Assembly (NCBI RefSeq): GCF_018614205.1
Contig: NZ_JAGGOS010000027.1
Coordinates: 1-64,000 of the forward strand
DNA: 64,000 bases
From: Streptomyces sp. ISL-36
GTDB taxonomy: Bacteria; Actinomycetota; Actinomycetes; Streptomycetales; Streptomycetaceae
Reading direction: 5' to 3'
The notes beneath the pieces are model-generated. The model saw only the letters and a list, made by a program, of their open reading frames with translations. It was not told where the DNA came from and did not search any database. How positions within the stretch are numbered: the stretch's first letter is position 1; every line of letters starts with the position of its first letter. Of the stretch, positions 1 to 7,701 are shown one piece after another. The position numbers and the translations under genes are program-made.

Positions 1-595
1 GGTGTGTGGGGGGGGGGGGGGTCCGCCGGGGGCGGACACGTGGGGGGGAGTGTTGGGCCCCTGTCGGGGCCGGGGGTGCGGGGGTGTTTCGTAGTGGTGG
101 CGTGGCTAGAGTCTGGGCTCTGTCCCCATGTCCATTCCCTGCTAGGCGGGGTGACGGGGTATCGGGCGCAGCGTGGGGGCCCCTGTCGGGGCCGAGGGGG
201 GCGGGGGTGGGTGACGGTACCGGTAGAGCGGTACCTGCTCGGGAGCCGCCGCCCCGTTCCGGGGCGCGGCACGGAGCGATTCCCCGCACCCTGACGGGCG
301 GATCACTCCCCTATTTCCAGCACGCGCCATAAGTCCCCCATTCAGGGGTCAGATGCCGGAATTACGACACGGCCTTACGGCCGAAAATTCGGAGCCCGAA
401 AAATGCTCTACGGAAGGGGCGTATCCCTCATCCAGAATAAGCAAAAGCCATCGCCTGACATCCCCTCACCCACTACGAGATCTGACGCTGCGTCAGGGAT
501 GGGGATAAAGAATTTTGGCACCCCTTGAGAAGACATAAGGAAGAGGCAAGAAAAGGAAAAGGCCCCTTTCGGGGCCCTCTCTCAACTGACGTTTC
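1..595. other. Noncoding left edge, G-rich
   Basis: No gene can be supported here. The first 60 bases carry a run of about 14 G residues and the next 250 are dominated by G-rich low-complexity DNA; the open frames in it have no domain-like sequence. From about 340 to 540 the composition becomes more AT-rich and ordinary intergenic. The last part holds the terminator of the acetyltransferase gene. Confidence 0.6.
549..576 (-). terminator. Rho-independent terminator of the GNAT gene
   Basis: Read on the minus strand there is a 6-bp GC stem (GGCCCC / GGGGCC) with a GAAA loop, followed directly by a T-rich tail (TTTTCCTTTTC). It lies about 20 bases past the stop of the acetyltransferase gene and would end the peptide/AsnB/GNAT operon. 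Confidence 0.8.
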
Positions 596-1480
596 TTAAG
601 ACGAAGTTGACAGAATATAGGAATGCAGTCGGTCGACTTCTGCAAATCCTGCCGACTCGTAGAGAGCGTTCGCCGCCGTTCGGTCCCTCTCGTCACCGGG
701 CGGGGCGTCATCGTCCACGTAGAGGATCGCTTCTGTCGCGCCGAGCCCGGCAAGTACGTCGAGTGCGGAACCGAGCATGGCGCGGCCGAGTCCCTGTCCG
801 CGCGCGTGCGGCTCAACGCCGATCCACCACAGCACGCCCGTGCCTTGGACCGGCAGGCCGACAACCGCCTCTGCGACCGTACGGCGCCCCTTCCGGGCTT
901 CCAGTCGGCGGGCGTCCTTGCCGCCCGGGTCGGGGCCTACCTTCACATGCGTCAGGTGGGGCAGGCCGTGTGCGGGCAGATCGGCCCGCATGTACCGCCA
1001 CAGCCTCTGCCCCGTGAACCCAGCACGCTCCACCGCCGCGACCGTGGCGGGCCGGTGACGAACCGGCAGCGCCTCCAGCCCGAGGGACAGAGCGGAGGCG
1101 AAGTGGAACGCGTGGACCGGGCACGCCTCGAACGCGGCCACAGTGTGCCGGATCAGCGCGTCGGCGACGTCCTGCCGCTCCCGGCAGTGCAGCCACAGGA
1201 GCTGTCCCGTGCGGTCCTTTGGGCGCAGCGCGTACGAGACGGCGCCGATGACGGCACCGGCCCTGTACACGGCTACCTGGGTGACGGGGCTGTCCAGTTC
1301 CGCCCACCAGCCCGCGTCCACCGGCGAGCGGCCTTTCAGCGCCTCTTTGAGCATTCCGGGCGTGGCGTGCGGCTGGCCCGGCAGCCGGTCGGCGTTGATC
1401 AGCTCCACGACCGCCGACTCGTCGGCCGGGGTGTAGAGGCGCAGCGTCACGTCAAGTACGGGGCTCACAGTGATGACCAT
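596..1480 (-). CDS. GNAT family N-acetyltransferase
   Basis: A 294-residue protein from an ATG preceded by GGGAGAAG. The C-terminal half has a GNAT acetyl-CoA site, with WWIGVEPHARGQGLGRAML giving the Q/R-x-x-G-x-G/A loop, followed by ANALYESAGF typical of the last GNAT helix and strand. The N-terminal half looks like a second, degenerate GNAT fold, so the size matches tandem-GNAT proteins. It is the last gene of a three-gene minus-strand operon after a 45-residue peptide and an asparagine-synthetase-like enzyme. Acetylation of the peptide product, or of a toxic form of it, is a reasonable inference; GNATs occur in some RiPP loci such as that of albusnodin. The substrate cannot be read from sequence. 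Confidence 0.8.
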   Translation of the reverse strand: MVITVSPVLDVTLRLYTPADESAVVELINADRLPGQPHATPGMLKEALKGRSPVDAGWWAELDSPVTQVAVYRAGAVIGAVSYALRPKDRTGQLLWLHCRERQDVADALIRHTVAAFEACPVHAFHFASALSLGLEALPVRHRPATVAAVERAGFTGQRLWRYMRADLPAHGLPHLTHVKVGPDPGGKDARRLEARKGRRTVAEAVVGLPVQGTGVLWWIGVEPHARGQGLGRAMLGSALDVLAGLGATEAILYVDDDAPPGDERDRTAANALYESAGFAEVDRLHSYILSTSS

Positions 1481-1566
1481 GCGTGGCTTCTCCCTTCGTG
1501 TCCAGAACGAACCGGGCGGGCAGGGCAGCCCCTGGCGGGGGTGCCCTGCCCCTGGGTGGCTGATGG

Positions 1567-2904
1567 TCAGCCGATCATGACCCCTCTCTCGTGTGCGCCG
1601 ATGATCCATTGCTCGACGGCGGACAGGGCCAACAGGAAGGCCGTGTCCTTCTCCCGGATCAGTGCGGCCCGGTCGATCAGGCCGCACTCGACCGCCAGGA
1701 GCGGGGCACGGGCGTCCAGCAAGGCCGCCTCACTCGCCAGGGCGGCGGTGAAGTACGACTTCCGCCGGGGCAGTGCGGCTAGTGCGTGCCGGGGCATGAG
1801 CGAGAGCACCAGCCACTTGCACCGCCAGTAGGCCGTGGGGGCGTCGGGCCGGTAGCGGGCCGCGACAGGCACCGCGAACGCGGCCGACAAGAACTCCTCC
1901 GTCAGGAACGGTGACGCCTCCGGTACGGGTCCTGCCGGGCCGATCACCTCATGCGGCCAGAACGCGTCGTACGCGTCAGCGTGTGCCCATGACCGGCCCT
2001 CGGCCGCATGGCTGCTGATCCTCCCTTCCACCCACGCCCGGCCCCACTGCGTGGCGTGCTGCCGGTACGGCTCGGCCAGGGCACGGCTGGGCTTGGGTGC
2101 GGTCCATTCCGGCCAGTTGACCGCCCAGTAGGCGCGTGCACTGGCACGGGCGGCCACGAGACGAGCCAGGACGGCAGCGGCTTCCCCGGCGGCGCCAGGC
2201 CCGGAGCGGCCCACGTCCCGCAGATAGCGCCACGCGGCCCGCACGCCGTGACGCCGCGCGATCTCGGCCGTCGCGTAGCGCGGAACCCCCAGCAGCTCAT
2301 CCGATCCCACCCCGGACAACAGCACACCCACACCCAGGCCGTCAGCCATCTCCGACAGCGCAGCATTGACCTCGGGCAGTGAATCCAGCCTCGGCCCCAC
2401 AGGGGACCACACCGGCTGCGCACGGTGCCTGACCGGATCGACGACCACCAGCCGGACACGCTCGCACAGCCCCAGATCCGACAGCAGCCGCCGCACAACC
2501 GGGACACACGAGCGGCCCCGGTCATCCCGGTGGTCGCCGGTGAACGCGATCACCTGGCGGCCGTCCACGGCCTCGCAAACGTGCAGGAGCGTGGCCAGGG
2601 AATCCAGCCCACCCGACAGAGCGACACCGATCGTGTCCGCGTCCGCCGTCAGCGACCGGACGGATGCGGCGAACGCAGCACGCAGACCCCCGGGATGGGG
2701 CACGGGCGTGAAGGGGCGCATGGGGAGCCGTTCGACTCCGCGCCACAGGCTGCGGGGGTAGAACTCCCCCGTCAGCGCGGGCGGGGCCAAAAGCAGCCCC
2801 ACCGCTTCCAGGTCGACCCCCGGGACGGGGCCGGACAGATCCAGCGGGTTCGCCGCTGTCCGTCCGTCCCCGCCCCGGAAGCCCCTTACCAGGGGTGAGA
2901 TCAC
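1567..2904 (-). CDS. Asparagine synthetase-like amide-forming ATPase
   Basis: A 445-residue protein with the ATP-pyrophosphatase PP-loop SGGLDS at residues 97-102 and a second conserved motif, SGVGSDELLG, near 197-206, both characteristic of the synthetase domain of AsnB, beta-lactam synthetases and lasso-peptide cyclases. These adenylate a carboxylate and form an amide. It lacks the N-terminal glutaminase domain with its initiator Cys2, and is shorter than the usual length of about 600, so it should not use glutamine as nitrogen donor. The GTG start overlaps the stop of the upstream 45-residue peptide gene (GTGA), implying translational coupling. No RRE (B1) or leader protease (B2) is visible nearby, so a classical lasso pathway is not supported. 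An intramolecular or peptide amide ligation is the best guess. Confidence 0.8.
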   Translation of the reverse strand: MISPLVRGFRGGDGRTAANPLDLSGPVPGVDLEAVGLLLAPPALTGEFYPRSLWRGVERLPMRPFTPVPHPGGLRAAFAASVRSLTADADTIGVALSGGLDSLATLLHVCEAVDGRQVIAFTGDHRDDRGRSCVPVVRRLLSDLGLCERVRLVVVDPVRHRAQPVWSPVGPRLDSLPEVNAALSEMADGLGVGVLLSGVGSDELLGVPRYATAEIARRHGVRAAWRYLRDVGRSGPGAAGEAAAVLARLVAARASARAYWAVNWPEWTAPKPSRALAEPYRQHATQWGRAWVEGRISSHAAEGRSWAHADAYDAFWPHEVIGPAGPVPEASPFLTEEFLSAAFAVPVAARYRPDAPTAYWRCKWLVLSLMPRHALAALPRRKSYFTAALASEAALLDARAPLLAVECGLIDRAALIREKDTAFLLALSAVEQWIIGAHERGVMIG

Positions 2905-3038
2905 CGCTGCCGGAGCGCCATCAGGTTACGGACGATGGCACGGGCCGCCGCCACCACGCTGCGGCGCGGCGCGTCGTACAGGGCCCCCTTCGAGCCCTTC
3001 GCGTACTGACCGTCACCCGGGTGCGACTTCGTAGACAC
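2901..3038 (-). CDS. 45-residue peptide, candidate RiPP precursor
   Basis: GTG start 10 bases after a strong AAGAGGAG ribosome site; stop TGA overlaps the start of the synthetase gene. The product begins MSTKSHPGDGQYAKGSKG and ends NLMALRQR. It is polar and glycine-rich in the N-terminal half; a basic, amphipathic alanine/arginine helix follows (roughly residues 25-45). A YDAP stretch at 21-24 resembles the YxxP of lasso leaders, but no Thr/Gly-Asp/Glu core follows, so this may be chance. Tight coupling to an amide-forming enzyme and an acetyltransferase is the main reason to see it as a modified-peptide precursor. It could equally be a small accessory or leader protein. An alternative ATG ten bases upstream opens only a 10-codon frame. 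Confidence 0.6.
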   Translation of the reverse strand: MSTKSHPGDGQYAKGSKGALYDAPRRSVVAAARAIVRNLMALRQR

Positions 3039-3070
3039 GAAACATCAACTCCTCTTGTGTGTTTTCGGGA

Positions 3071-3121
3071 TTCGCTAGCCGACTGCCACCGCCGACCAAC
3101 AAGACAACTATATCCCCCATG
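3071..3121 (-). promoter_or_regulatory. Promoter block shared with dnaN (copy 1)
   Basis: Bases 3083-3112 are identical to 6691-6720 upstream of the accessory clamp gene, and the flanks match imperfectly over about 51 bases. On the minus strand the block starts with TATAGT, a possible -10 element, and ends 45 bases from the peptide start codon; the other copy ends 43 bases from its start codon. Conserved sequence and spacing indicate a common promoter and 5' leader, possibly bound by one regulator. Confidence 0.65.
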
Positions 3122-3759
3122 CTTCACCAGCGCAAGAGGAAAGTGTGCTGACGGACCAACAATTCCGCAGCTCACAACAGGTTTCGCGCCTGCGGGGCGG
3201 GGCATGGCGCGGTCGGCGCCGCCACACCTCTGCCAGCGAAGCGGCAGAGGCAAGGGAGGCGGCAGCGCGAAGCGAGGGCACCGGCAAGCGAAGCGCGCCC
3301 CGTGCCCGCCTGCCGCCACCCGCAGCGCGTGAGAGCGCACAGCGCTCGGACCGGACCGCAGCGCAGCGCAGCGTCCGGCACGCGTGCGTGGCCCGAGGGA
3401 AGCGAAGCGAACCCGGGCCACGTGGCGGGCGCGGGAAGCGAAGCGGACAGCGCCCGCCACCCAGCGGCACCGACCACGCCACGCCCCGCCCCGCAGGCGC
3501 GAAAGAGCTATACACCGCGCCCACCACCCGGCGACACGGAACGCGCCCCACCACCCGGCAGGCGTAGAAAGCGAACGCCACGCCCCAACCACGCCGCACC
3601 CCGATCGCACGCAACAACCCGGAAACGACAGAGCAGCACATGCAGGGGCCACCGTTGGCCGGCACGGGGGCTGCTCCCCTGACGGGAGCAGCGAGAACGG
3701 TGAGGACCGGCCCCTGCCGGCCCCGGGCGAGCAAGAGCGGGCCGCCTTGGGGCTTGCCC
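3122..3759. repeat. GCGAAGC-rich noncoding region (copy 1)
   Basis: No convincing gene. The stretch from about 3184 to 3450 is packed with short palindromic units such as AGCGAAGCG and GCGCAGCGC and a perfect 8-bp hairpin arm pair at 3225-3248. A block around 3325-3385 closely resembles 6905-6965 upstream of dnaN, so the two promoter copies carry related upstream DNA. GCGAAGC units form very stable mini-hairpins in single-stranded DNA and are common in Streptomyces telomeres; whether this DNA has such a role is unknown. Confidence 0.5.
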
Positions 3760-3969
3760 TCAGACGCCTCCGAGAGGCGGTCCCCGTGGAGTGGCTCTGC
3801 GTATGGAGCCGGTCAGGGCGTATCGCCAGAGCAGTAGAGCAGCCAGTCTGGCCGGAGCGTCGGTCGTACAGCGCCCGGCCGCCGGGAAACTGTGCAGCTC
3901 GGTGAGCACGGCGGCGCGGGTGTCGAGTTCGTCCGGCGTCCAGCGCTGCGCCTCCACGACGCCGCACAC
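3760..3969 (-). CDS. Small hypothetical protein
   Basis: A 69-residue frame starting MCGVVEAQRWTPDELDTRA, with its ATG ten bases after the stop of the preceding minus-strand gene. The N-terminal 40 residues look like normal protein (acidic helix, hydrophobic periodicity); the C-terminus is basic and less convincing. It belongs to no family I recognise. It may close a short operon of three unknown genes. Confidence 0.3.
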   Translation of the reverse strand: MCGVVEAQRWTPDELDTRAAVLTELHSFPAAGRCTTDAPARLAALLLWRYALTGSIRRATPRGPPLGGV

Positions 3970-3978
3970 GGTCGGCTG

Positions 3979-4308
3979 CTACCAATCGACGTGCGCGCTG
4001 ATCCAGTCGGCCAGGCCGTCTTCGTCGTCCGCGGACGGCAGGTCGGGACCGCAGGAGAGCGGCGTGTACGAGAGCTGCAGGTGGGTGAGGTAGCCGTAGG
4101 GGCCGTTGTCAGACGCCGGTCCGAGCACCAGGGCGTGGGTCGCGGTGCGCCAGAGGCGGTGCGTCAGCACGGGCGCCGACATCACCACGGCCGCAGGTGA
4201 CCGGATCGGCCGCTCAGGCGCTCGGCCGAGGTGCCCGGTCACCGTGTGCGCCGCCTGCGCGAGCACGGCCTCACAGTCCTGGTCGGTGCCCGCTACCGCG
4301 CCGACCAT
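3979..4308 (-). CDS. Hypothetical protein
   Basis: 109 residues, ATG start just after GGAGGGGG. The C-terminus is acidic and tryptophan-containing (DDEDGLADWISAHVDW), the middle hydrophobic. No motif points to a function. It lies 114 bases downstream of another unknown gene on the same strand and ten bases before the next, so the three probably form one transcript. Confidence 0.5.
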   Translation of the reverse strand: MVGAVAGTDQDCEAVLAQAAHTVTGHLGRAPERPIRSPAAVVMSAPVLTHRLWRTATHALVLGPASDNGPYGYLTHLQLSYTPLSCGPDLPSADDEDGLADWISAHVDW

Positions 4309-4422
4309 GTCCCCCTCCCAGCACCCCTGGACGGCCTCGGGCCGGTCGAGCAGCGGAATGAGGAAGACCAGTCCTCCCCGGCCACCGACAGCACCACACC
4401 GTGGGCAGCCGGCGAGGAACGA

Positions 4423-5127
4423 CTACCGGGTAAAGAATCCATCGCTCACGACCGTGCGGCAGGCGATATCGGCGCGTCGCCGCCCGGTGGAGGGATCGAG
4501 GTGCAAGACCGCTGTCATGGGGGCCCGGTCCTCGGCGCGCACCTGGCACTTGTCCCAACTCGTCTGCTCCAGGGTTTCCAGAGCGGGCGTGAACTGGTAC
4601 CGAAGGCCGTCATACAGCAGCAGGCCGTCAACCAGCGGCTGTCCCTCCGCCGCCGGGTGGAGGATACAGGCGAAGGCGATGGGCCTGTCCTTCCACCAGA
4701 AGACGCGCCGGTCGGCCGGGCTACCGGCTTGGGTCTCCTTGTTCATGGCGATGGCCGTCCCCCACGCCTGGACCAGAGTGCCGCGGACGCCCAAGGCGCC
4801 CGCGAACTGGTCCAGGGCGACGGTGATCGCGCGCTGAATCTCCGGTTGAAGCATGTCGGCGCGGGGGCCTAGATCACGCAGTGTCCGCCGGACGGCACCG
4901 TCGTGCAGGGCAGCGGTCCTCTCGACCTGATCCCAGGTGGCCTCTGGGCCCGCGCCCTGGGCTGCCAGCAAAGTGACCGAGTTCTGGTGGTGCTCCACCA
5001 GCTTCCGCAAGAAGCGCCGGGTCTCTCTGCTCACGCCGGGCAACTCCATGCTCAGCCGCGTGCCCGCGTCCCCGCTCCGACGCCTGAAAAGTGCCAAGAG
5101 CTCTCCCCTCGCACCCAGGCGCTCCAC
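4423..5127 (-). CDS. Hypothetical protein
   Basis: Up to 234 residues; the start is uncertain (GTG at 5127, or ATG at 5049 giving 208 residues). The sequence is helical in the first half (RETRRFLRKLVEHHQNSVTLLA and a region rich in L, A and Q) and has aromatic beta-like stretches later (RVFWWKDRPIAFACILHP). No catalytic motif is evident and I do not recognise the family. It is convergent in space with the dnaN terminator region, transcribed in the same direction. Confidence 0.5.
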   Translation of the reverse strand: MERLGARGELLALFRRRSGDAGTRLSMELPGVSRETRRFLRKLVEHHQNSVTLLAAQGAGPEATWDQVERTAALHDGAVRRTLRDLGPRADMLQPEIQRAITVALDQFAGALGVRGTLVQAWGTAIAMNKETQAGSPADRRVFWWKDRPIAFACILHPAAEGQPLVDGLLLYDGLRYQFTPALETLEQTSWDKCQVRAEDRAPMTAVLHLDPSTGRRRADIACRTVVSDGFFTR

Positions 5128-5236
5128 CCGAACCCGACCGCGGAATTCTGTCAGGCAGCGGAGCCGTCTGCTGGCGAATCGCGGACAATGGCGGCCGGTC
5201 GGCGCGTGAAGGCGCGCCGGTCAGGCAGGACGAGAG

Positions 5237-5269
5237 GAGGGCCGGGGAGCGCAAAGCTCCCCGGCCCTC
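5237..5269. terminator. Strong inverted repeat between dnaN and the next gene
   Basis: A perfect 14-bp stem (GAGGGCCGGGGAGC and its complement) with a 5-base loop GCAAA. There is no long T-tract, which is usual for Streptomyces terminators. It sits 105 bases after the dnaN stop and upstream of the 4.4-5.1 kb gene. Confidence 0.6.
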
Positions 5270-5316
5270 TGTCTGATCTGTCGGCGACACTGCGAGCGCG
5301 GAGCGCAGCAGGCGAG

Positions 5317-5349
5317 CCAGACCCTGAAGGAAGCGCAGACGGGGTCTGG
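5317..5349 (-). terminator. Possible dnaN terminator hairpin
   Basis: CCAGACCC at 5317-5324 pairs with GGGTCTGG at 5342-5349 across a 17-base loop, 25 bases after the dnaN stop codon. It is weaker than the repeat at 5237-5269; the two may act together. Confidence 0.4.
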
Positions 5350-5373
5350 CGGACGCATCGACCGCCGAGCGAG

Positions 5374-6648
5374 CTACTTGGTCAGGTCGAGCCGGATGGG
5401 CATCAGCAGGTGCCGGTAGTCCTGTCCGACCATGTCGGGGCCGTCGGTGAGCAGTACCGGCTTGGTGGTCTGCCCGTCCTTCATCTCGCGGATGTGCAGG
5501 GTGATCGTGTTGCTGGTGAAGGTGCCGAGCGCGTCCAGGAGGAAGGCGGGGTTGAGGGCGAGCGCGTTGCCCTGCAGGGTGTCGGCGCTCCCGTGGGTGA
5601 TCGTGGACGGGATGGCCATGCCCTTGGTGCGGGCCTGGTCGTCGGTGGTGCCGATGCGCGGGGCAAGGGTGAGGGTTCCGTCGGTGTCCCACGCGAAGCT
5701 GACGGGCATGCCGGTGTCGCCCTTGGCCTTGATGAGGGCCTGGCACTTCTTCGCGGCCCGTACGACCGTGGCGCGGTCGACGGTGACGGACGTGTCGCAC
5801 ACGGTGGGGAACAGGCTGCTGTGCTTGGGCAGACTGCCCTCCAGCGGGCGGATCGTGACGGTGGTGTCGCCCATCGACACGGTGGCGCGGGCGACGACGT
5901 CCTTGCCGTTCTCGATGATGCCGATCCCGATGGGGCCGTCGTACGACTTCAGGCGCTTGGCCAATGGAGCGAGGATGCCGGCGGGAATGAGGGTGGTCAG
6001 CGGCTTCTCCAGCGGCTTGACCGTGGCGCTGGTGGGGACTTCCGCGACGGCGAAGCGGTAGCGGTCGGTGGCCGCCATGGTGAGCTTCTCGCCCTCCAGG
6101 GTCATCTGGACGCCGGTGAGGGTCGGCAGGGTCTCGTCGCGGCCCGCGGTGGGCAGCACCCGGTTCAGCTGGGCGAGGAACTCCCTTGCGTCCATGGTGG
6201 CCATGGCGGGCACCGCCTGCGGCGGGTGTGTGAACTCGTGGATGTCGAGCGTCGTGATCGGGAGGGTGATGTGCTCGGTCGCCAGCAGGTCCGCCGCCAG
6301 CGAGACGGGCGTGCGGGCAGCGACCGTCTTGGTTTCACCGGCCACCATGGCCGCGAGCGCCTTCTTCAGCTCCACGAAATCGAGCAGCGAATATCCCTTC
6401 GCGACGGGGGTTCCCACGGGAACCGTGACCGACACGGCGGTCCAGAAGTCGAAGGTGCTGAGGGTGAGCCGGTTCCGGCTCGTCTCGATAAGCACGCCGC
6501 GCTGCGCGAGAGGCTGAGCCTGGGTCGGCACCCCGAATTCGGCAATGTTCAACGCTTCGGTGATCTGCGCGTGCATTCCAGCGAAGTGCGCGGTCGGCTT
6601 AACGGGCTTCTTTTCGGCGTTCTTCGCGGTGGTGACCTGCTGGGACAT
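5374..6648 (-). CDS. Accessory DNA polymerase III beta (sliding clamp) homologue
   Basis: A 424-residue protein from an ATG preceded by GGGAGAG. Clamp-like segments are recognisable: LNRVLPTAGRDETLPTLTGVQMTLEGEKLTMAATDRYRFAVAEVP in the middle third matches the DnaN pattern of a tested set, 'LTGV', 'L..ATD.YR.A'. The C-terminus ends YRHLLMPIRLD, equivalent to the MPIRL motif of bacterial clamps. The N-terminal domain is divergent. The family forms a ring around DNA and tethers polymerases and repair proteins. An accessory copy on mobile DNA may serve element replication. Alternatively, like GriR in griselimycin producers, it could give resistance to a clamp-binding compound. It shares promoter sequence with the peptide/AsnB/GNAT operon, which makes co-expression likely. 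Confidence 0.8.
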   Translation of the reverse strand: MSQQVTTAKNAEKKPVKPTAHFAGMHAQITEALNIAEFGVPTQAQPLAQRGVLIETSRNRLTLSTFDFWTAVSVTVPVGTPVAKGYSLLDFVELKKALAAMVAGETKTVAARTPVSLAADLLATEHITLPITTLDIHEFTHPPQAVPAMATMDAREFLAQLNRVLPTAGRDETLPTLTGVQMTLEGEKLTMAATDRYRFAVAEVPTSATVKPLEKPLTTLIPAGILAPLAKRLKSYDGPIGIGIIENGKDVVARATVSMGDTTVTIRPLEGSLPKHSSLFPTVCDTSVTVDRATVVRAAKKCQALIKAKGDTGMPVSFAWDTDGTLTLAPRIGTTDDQARTKGMAIPSTITHGSADTLQGNALALNPAFLLDALGTFTSNTITLHIREMKDGQTTKPVLLTDGPDMVGQDYRHLLMPIRLDLTK

Positions 6649-6678
6649 GACTCTCCCTGGGATTGGGTGTGCTTTCGG

Positions 6679-6729
6679 TTCGTTGGCCGGCTGCCACCGC
6701 CGACCAACAAGACAACTATACCACCCATG
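6679..6729 (-). promoter_or_regulatory. Promoter block shared with peptide operon (copy 2)
   Basis: Thirty identical bases (6691-6720) with the copy at 3083-3112, again ending about 43 bases upstream of a start codon, here that of the clamp gene. Contains the same TATAGT candidate -10 on the minus strand. Confidence 0.65.
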
Positions 6730-7196
6730 GGCCACGAAAGGGGAATCTCCGCTGGTCACCTGGCATATGAGCGACGAGGGCGGGGCACGCCGCGGCGGGC
6801 GGCGGCGGCGCCCGTGGCGCGCAGCGCCGAGGGCAAGGAGTCGGGCAGTGCGGAGCAAGGGAGCGGGGCGCGCAGCGCCTTCAGTGACCGGCTGACGGCC
6901 TCCGCGGTGCGTGAGGGCGCGCAGCGCTCGGTCCGGGCCGCAGCGCAGCGGAGCGCCCGGCACGCAGCAAGGGGTGCGGTCCGCGAAGCGGGCCACACCC
7001 CGGCCGTCGTCGGTCGGCGCGCCGTGCCCCGGCCCCGTCAAGGAAGGTGCTGCGCTCTGTTGCGTCACTCGCTGCGGTGAACACAAGAGGCCGGCATTGA
7101 CCGAGGGGCGGGTAGGCTCCGGGGATCCGCGAAGCGGCCACTTCGACGGCTGGCCGGCTGTCCAGGGACCTGTGTCCGCGACTTCATGCTGAGGGT
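6730..7196. repeat. GCGAAGC/GCGCAGC-rich noncoding region (copy 2)
   Basis: No gene seen. From about 6775 to 7000 the DNA is rich in GCGCAGCG, GAGCGC and GCGAAGC units; 6905-6965 is a close relative of 3325-3385. Two GCGAAGC palindromes also occur near 6986 and 7126. The long open frames across it are composition artefacts. Confidence 0.5.
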
Positions 7197-7571
7197 ATGG
7201 ACGACTGGGATGGTCCCGACCCGCCGGACTGGCATTTGTACGTCGTTGCCCGGCTGGGCCCCGGCGAAGGTCCGGTCAATGGTGAGAGCTATGTGGTCTA
7301 CGTACGGCCGTGCTGGCAATGCGGAGCGCCGGTCGGTGAGCTGTGTCTGCCGCTGCCTCGAGCGCGGCGATTCCGCGGCGCCCACGCGGCGCGGTACGCG
7401 AACCTGACCTCGTACGACATGGAACGCAACCGGGAGGCTCTCCGCCGGCCATGCCGGCGCTGCGGTGCGGCCGCGGGGGCGATGTGCCGGGCGGCGCCGA
7501 GGGACGGTGGCCGGCCTCGGGACGTGAGGCCGACCGTGCACGCGGCCCGCGAGGGCGGCGCCATCGATTGA
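7197..7571 (+). CDS. Double zinc-finger protein
   Basis: 124 residues with two zinc-binding modules: CWQCGAPVGELC at about 39-50 followed by a His near 63, and CRRCGAAAGAMC at about 86-97 followed by His near 117. The CxxCGAxxGxxC...H pattern is common in small Streptomyces and actinophage proteins. The acidic N-terminus (MDDWDGPDPPDW) may be a separate contact surface. Function unknown; nucleic-acid or protein binding is likely. A truncated relative lies at 51053. Confidence 0.7.
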   Translation: MDDWDGPDPPDWHLYVVARLGPGEGPVNGESYVVYVRPCWQCGAPVGELCLPLPRARRFRGAHAARYANLTSYDMERNREALRRPCRRCGAAAGAMCRAAPRDGGRPRDVRPTVHAAREGGAID

Positions 7572-7701
7572 CCGGGGGCGGGCTGCGCCGCCGTGACCTG
7601 CGGCGGTTATAGAAATTCGACCGCGAATGAGGCGGCGCAGCAGATGTCCAGCGGCCCCGGGCTCCGCCCCAGCGCACCACAACTGGCGGAGAGCGTCCAT
7701 G

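Noticed and set aside
2901..3038. Classical lasso peptide cluster
   Set aside because: No RRE or transglutaminase-like protease is present, and the peptide lacks a Gly/Ala-initiated core with Asp/Glu at 7-9 after a Thr; only the cyclase-like enzyme and acetyltransferase fit.
3184..3450. Streptomyces telomere
   Set aside because: Mini-palindromes are telomere-like, but the DNA is internal, flanked by genes on both sides, and lacks the ordered set of terminal palindromes; no tap/tpg genes are seen.
4903..7080. Very long plus-strand open frame (over 700 codons) across the dnaN gene
   Set aside because: It is the antisense shadow of dnaN and its upstream GC-rich island; the minus-strand clamp sequence explains the region.
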